Shown in pieces: positions 59,371 to 64,000 of a DNA stretch of 64,000 nt (position 1 is the stretch's first letter; each line of letters starts with the position of its first letter). A program made the translations under genes and the position numbers. The DNA is from Chaetomium olivaceum. Lineage: Eukaryota > Ascomycota > Sordariomycetes > Sordariales > Chaetomiaceae. The DNA lies in the NCBI GenBank assembly GCA_039881045.1, contig JAYWVB010000057.1, positions 124,001-188,000 of the forward strand, written 5' to 3'. A model generated the notes under the pieces. It ran no database searches, had not been told where the DNA came from, and worked only from the letters and a program-made list of their open reading frames with translations.

Positions 59371-60909
59371 CTAGCCCCACCGATTCACTGGATACCCCTT
59401 CTCTGAATCTTCCCCATAAGCCGTTGTCACAGTGACACGGTCCGTTCTCCGAATCGCACCGAGCGGCGGCGTTGACGGCGCCGATGGTTGTGGGTCATCC
59501 GTCATCACGGAGGAGACGATATTTGTCTGGCTGTCTTGGCCGGCACTCTTGCAGCGCTCCTCACAGCTGGCATTGTCGATGCCCGTTTCGAGGTGTGAGA
59601 TGGTCGTTTCTGTCGGGTGGCCGCGCTTGCGAGACCGCTTTGACAGCTCAATGCCCGACTCGGCCTGCCCGCTGCGCGAGGGGCCGTACTTTTCGTATTT
59701 GTTTTTAGACTCGTTGGAGGAGAAAGTGCGGCGGCCGAAGATGAGGTCCATCAGCGGTTTTAGGATAGGGATGGATGATGCGATCATGAGAGTGGAGCCT
59801 TCGATGCTGCAATGTATTAGTCGAGGCCCTAGGGTTGGGGGACCAGGGGGAAGAAACGTACGCGGTCCAGATTGTGAGATCGGCAGTATCATCTGTTGAT
59901 GGCGTGCTGATTAGCGGGCTGGCAACTTGGTAGAATGTAGTGTGCTAGGGGAGTTAACTCACAAACAAAGTCCGGGCTGGCTAGACCTGGGATACGCGTG
60001 CACTTGTAGATGGCTACGGCCGTGGCCCTGAGGTAAAGATGTTAGCGATGACTCCCTTCTGTTCCTCAAAATGGCGAAAGCTTACACTGAACCGATTCCC
60101 AGCGCGCAAGAGAGAGCAATCTTCTTCCTCGCGTTCATCTGCAGGTTGCAGAGTACGATCGCAGGATACACAGCGAAGTACAAATCGGCAAAGGCGGAAA
60201 AAGCTTTGCGGAATTCGAGTTAGCAGGCCCTCGTTGGAACAAGAAGTCGGAATATCTCACATCCTGCATAAATGGAATAATTCACCAATATCATTGGGCT
60301 CCAACACTTCCCCTTGACGCTGAAGGTCCACATAGAATGGGTCGGGGTGCACTGCCCAAAGAGGATGGCGACGCAGCCCATCAAGTTGATGAGGCAAAGG
60401 ATAGCAACAGCCCACAATATCATGGCATGCATCCGACTTGGGTTCAGCATGCGCGTCAACAAGGCCACCACAGCCAGCTTTGGTACTCCAAATGACAGGA
60501 TTCCCGGCAAGAAGGCGACCATGGTCCACAGGATGGCGTGGGAGAATTGGTCTTCGGTTAAGAGGGCTGCATGACGGCCACTGCCATACGAAACCGCTTT
60601 CGCTGTTACGGCGACCGTTACCCAACCGCAAATCTAGAGAAATGGGAAAGCCATGTTAGCGGCGCCAGGTCAAGACACTGACGGAAACACAAGTACACAT
60701 ACCATGGATAAGAAGATGAAGTAATCGTCGAGATATAGCTTCTTGATAATGTAGGAACGGGTGAATAAGCGGGCACCGACAAACAAGGTGCTGATAACGG
60801 TGACGGTGACGGAAGTTGCCAGAATTGTCGGCCCCTTATCATGGTCGACGATGTTCAGGCCGGCGTCGCTGTTTGCGGCGGCCATGGCGGGGAGAGATGG
60901 CAGCCTCAA
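59371..60909 (-). CDS. Rhodopsin-fold (PTH11-like) membrane protein
   Basis: Seven-helix fungal protein of the rhodopsin-domain family related to PTH11 receptors, likely in the plasma membrane. Six exons join without frame breaks: FIFLSM-ICGWVTVAV, IYAGSFSAFADLYFAVYP, GSVATAVAIYKC, FVYDTADLTIWTA and IEGSTLMIASSIPIL. Family blocks are ILATSVTVTVISTLFVGARL, YLDDYFIFLSM, GVPKLAVVALLTRMLNP, NLMGCVAILFGQC and ADLYFAVYPAIVL. A long cytosolic tail (RRTFSSNESKNKY..) is Ser/Thr rich. Start at 60909 (MRLPSLPAM) or eight codons later (MAAANSDAG). No CFEM domain, so ligand and pathway are unknown. Confidence 0.84.
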
Positions 60910-62959
60910 GCGTATCCGTTTATGACGAATCGAGGTTTCAGGACCGGGAACAGTTCTCCTGGACTTTTCGGCTTTACAAACGCAGAGAATAACCAGAGGA
61001 ATGATGGAAATTGTTGCAAGGTCGAGGAGTTGTGGTTGGATTGATGGTTGTTAAGGCCAACGGCCTTACCGGCAGTCAGGAGCCGAAGCAATGCTAACGA
61101 GCGGCGAGAAGGCACGGTAACTATGTGGGCTGACACAGGGAACAGAACCCGGGACGCACCAGAAGTGAATTCATCATATATGCAACCGGTCAAGTGGTGC
61201 ACGGAACATGATGTGCAAACCCCATGTTGCCTAATAACAGAATCGGCCCAGGGTCAGAAACCCAGTCGTCTTTGCACCTTCCCCTCCCCTGTGTAGCGAG
61301 AGGACACGGAGAAACGAAATTCATCAGGACGGTAACCTCTTTCTTGTGGACATGGATACGGCTTCGGAGTGCATATGGTCGTAACCCGATCAAGAATTTG
61401 CAACGAAGGAAACGGGAATTTCCGATTCATGACACCGCTCGCGCCACACAAAGTGGTGGTTGGAAACTCAACTTGGTTAATTCCATTCAGACGGTATTGC
61501 TTTTTTTTGCAAAGACTGCTTCGTAGCTCGACATTAGTTTCTTTCGCGATCTGCACGATCAGCTCAGTGGCGCGGGGAATCGGGCAACCTTAAGCTGTTA
61601 TCCTTGACATCTGACCAGAAGTCGGTGACGGTAACCTCCTGCTCGCGTGGCCTTCCTTGGCAGTCTTTTCTCCCCTCACTCGTCAGCGTCAGCTAAGGAA
61701 GTTCGCGGGGCCTGCATTGCCTCCACCAGCGTTGGGCTTTTACTTTTGCTTTTGCTTTTCCGCTCATTCCCACCTCTCCAACCAGTAATGTACGTCTTGA
61801 TAGCAGAAGCAACGAGCACAGAGTACATGCTGCCATTCTTTGGTTGGATGACGGCCAACCGCGAAAGGGGATGCCTCGACTTCGGTTGAGGGCACCGGTC
61901 CAAACTGTCGGGTCGCCATAGGGTCATCAATGAAGGGGGCCAGACTCCCTGAGACGTCACTAAGCCTAAGGGGGTTTGGTAAGCCACTCGCCAAATGCCT
62001 ATCCTTTTCTCAGCCCCGACGCCCCTCACCATTCGAAGCGAGCTATTCCGCCTAGAAAGGGAATGTTTTACGGAATCGCTTTTGCATCGTTACATCGGCT
62101 AGGGCGCCGTTCGTCAAGTTCGGGCCGGGACCATTCGGGGTTGGAACCGGGCGTTGTTGGACGACCCCAAGTGGGTGACAAAAAGCCACACTGCAAAACA
62201 TTTCCACCACCGCATACCACCACCAAAGAGGTCGTTTTGTGTCGGTTTTTGATAGCAAGATTACCAAGATAAAACTATTCTATTCTCAGCATCTTTCCGT
62301 ATAGTCTTAGCGGTTTTTGGAAGTAAATAGTGTTAATTGAATTGTGGTGATCTGGTGATATATGGTGGTACGGACGTTTTGCGGTGCGTGTTTTTTTGTC
62401 ACCCACTTGGACCCCTGGAAAACCCCAGATCGACACCACGCCTTGATCTCAGTAGGTTGAGATCTTCGGTGGCTTTCCAAGCCATGTTGTGTGGCTTTTG
62501 GCTGAAATAGGTCTGAATCGTTTTTGGTCGCGTGGTGGAGTTGACGAAATGGCGTGTTTGAAAAGCATTGGCAGTTACCGTCTTGTACCCCTGGATTGCA
62601 TCAAAGATGCATGGAAGTCACGTTGTCAACGCGGAGAAGGGCCATAATTAGTGGTAGTTTAGGTCATTCCGACTTCCCCGGTTATTAAACCACACAACTA
62701 TCCCACGGCGCTAATGCGAGTCGATGGTTGATCAACTCAGCATCGGAGGATCTTTGTCCCATTCTGCTCCCACACCAAGTTGGGGATACCCTTGGGTCAG
62801 GAGGAAATGATCCGTGCTGAAGAAGAACATAAATCCCCTGATCCCAGCGGCAGTGTGTTGTTATCTGCTCTTCAGCTTCGTGCCCACGAAGAAACCTCGC
62901 CACCTTCATTCACTTCCCTGTACTTTAGACCCCCTGCCCCGCTGGCATTCGTTATCGAC
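60910..62959. other. Intergenic, 2 kb, with a MITE
   Basis: No protein gene recognised. It contains a degenerate tRNA-like stretch near 61110-61210 and a (CTTTTG)n run near 61740. The 244 bp MITE lies at 62167-62410. Confidence 0.5.
62167..62410. mobile_element. MITE with ~55 bp imperfect terminal inverted repeats
   Basis: The left end CCAAGTGGGTGACAAAAA is the exact inverse of the right end TTTTTGTCACCCACTTGG. Pairing continues imperfectly inward (CACACTGCAAAAC against CACGCACCGCAAAAC, then ACCACC blocks). The flanks carry the three-base duplication ACC (62164-62166 and 62411-62413). No coding capacity. A three-base duplication is the mark of PIF/Harbinger-type insertion, which is inference here. 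Confidence 0.8.
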
Positions 62960-64000
62960 ATGGCCACCACGAATGGTACGGCGGCGAACGGCAACCACCG
63001 AAAGGACGTGGTTGATGTCTCTGTCGCTTTGCAACCCAATGACCCGGAGAGCGTTCCGGGCCTGATCCAAGACATCTCAGCCTCTGGTCTTGCCCTGAAC
63101 TCCGATGACGGCGCTAGCCGGCTGCGGTTACTGGAGAAGGCCCGCGATCTCGTACGCGCGCTGGAGACGCCGCGGGAGACGATGATCAAGCATTGCTGGG
63201 CCCAGGTGAGCATCCTGCCGGCCGTCGATACTTCAGTGTACAGCGTTCTGATGTTGCGTGTCCCAGCCATCCTGCCTCATGGCGCTCTCCATCGGCGTCG
63301 ACATCGGCTTGTTCCACCTCATGGTACAAGATGGCGATCAACCAAAAAAAGCCGAGCAAATGGCTGAGAAGCTTGGCATACATGCCCCTTTGTTGTGTAA
63401 GTACAGATCAGTAACCTATGGAACATTCCAAACGCCCCTGACTCCGCCACTGACGTCCACCATGCAGGTCGCTTGATGCGCCACATGGCCGCCATGGGAT
63501 ACATGACCGAGGTGGCTGCCGATGAGTACAAGCCCACTAACTTCACCAAATCATTGACCATCCCCATCATCGGGGATGGTTACCCATGCATGTAAGTTCT
63601 GCACTTTCTCGCCGGCAACCCCCCATCACGTCCACCCTGCAACCTTTCACTGACCACCAACCCCCCTTTCAGAGTCAACGGCTGCCTGCCCTAAACGCCA
63701 CCCCGGCCTGGCTCGCGTCCCACGCGTTCCAAACCCCCAACGACGTCTCCCACGGTCCTTATCAAGTCGCCTACAACACCCCCCTCAACTTCTTCGAATG
63801 GCTTCAGGCCAACCAGCCCTACGGTACACAATTCAACCACCACATGGGCGGATACCGACAGGGCCGCCCGTCGTGGATGGATCCGGACTTTTATCCTGTG
63901 CAAGAGCGCCTGATGGATGGGTTGGATGATGCTGAAGATGCCGTCCTGTTGGTTGATATCGGAGGTGGGTTAGGGCATGATTTGGCCGAGTTCCGGCGGA
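62960..64000 (+). CDS. SAM-dependent O-methyltransferase, 3' partial, one apparent frame shift
   Basis: Family 2 O-methyltransferase as found in fungal secondary metabolism. Exons: 62960-63205, 63267-63396, 63468-63591 and 63673 to the right edge. Start MATTNGTAANGNH. The dimerisation part has CLMALSIGVDIGLFHLMVQD and AEKLGIHAPLLCRLMRHMAA. The SAM-binding loop LLVDIGGGLGHDL lies at the window edge. The frame must shift at CCC (63689-63691) to pass from VNGCLP to LNATPAWLASHAF; one missing C explains it. It may be the first gene of another metabolite cluster beyond the window. Confidence 0.83.

Noticed and set aside
61110..61210. tRNA-like stretch on the minus strand with a GGTTCTGTTCC B-box-like core
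   Set aside because: Acceptor and T stems do not pair and the A box is poor; at best a decayed tRNA or SINE head.
1..64000. CRISPR array or bacterial-type operon
   Set aside because: No spaced direct repeats of that kind; spliced genes show the DNA is fungal nuclear.

Overview
The window is nuclear DNA of a filamentous ascomycete (Pezizomycotina, most likely Sordariomycetes). Genes carry short introns with GT..AG ends and CTAAC/CTGAC branch sites. Families typical of this group are present: DUF1996, 2EXR, RTA1, DUF4360, PTH11-like rhodopsin-fold receptors, HeLo-like N-terminal domains, a Tad-type LINE and a Crypton.

Layout. Positions 1-806 hold the 3' part of a DUF1996 gene. Positions 1172-20957 form an extracellular siderophore (fusarinine type) gene cluster. 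It contains a SidJ-like hydrolase (-), the fusarinine synthetase SidD/NPS6 (+), an ABC full transporter (-), the hydroxyornithine transacylase SidF (-), the enoyl-CoA hydratase SidH (+) and an MFS siderophore transporter (+). Four exact copies of the iron-repressor (SreA-type GATA) motif ATCWGATAA lie in its intergenic regions. SidF and SidH end in the peroxisomal signals AKL and SKL. SidA, SidI and the acetyltransferase SidG are not in the window, so precursors must come from elsewhere and the final product is inferred as fusarinine C rather than its acetylated form.

Positions 21-39 kb are rich in mobile DNA: a 2EXR gene, an apparently intact Crypton tyrosine-recombinase element, the karyopherin gene kap123, and a 5 kb Tad-like LINE. 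The LINE sits inside a ~300 bp dispersed repeat whose uninterrupted copy lies 10 kb away and shows the empty target site. Next come a HeLo-like membrane protein gene with one in-frame stop and an intron-containing tRNA-Ala.

Positions 39-64 kb carry an RTA1 protein, a DUF4360 secreted protein, a four-helix membrane protein fused to a NO-VEIN-type (DUF3883) domain, a Cys-rich secreted protein, a PLP-dependent ammonia-lyase, ade1 (SAICAR synthetase), a 2-hydroxyacid dehydrogenase, an F-box/ankyrin protein, an integral membrane protein and a rhodopsin-fold receptor. They end with a 244 bp MITE with terminal inverted repeats and the 5' part of an O-methyltransferase gene that runs off the right edge.

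Quality warning. Many long genes, including conserved kap123, sidD and the ABC transporter, show isolated 1-2 base frame shifts, often at runs of C, G, A or T. I read these mainly as sequence errors, not as pseudogenes.
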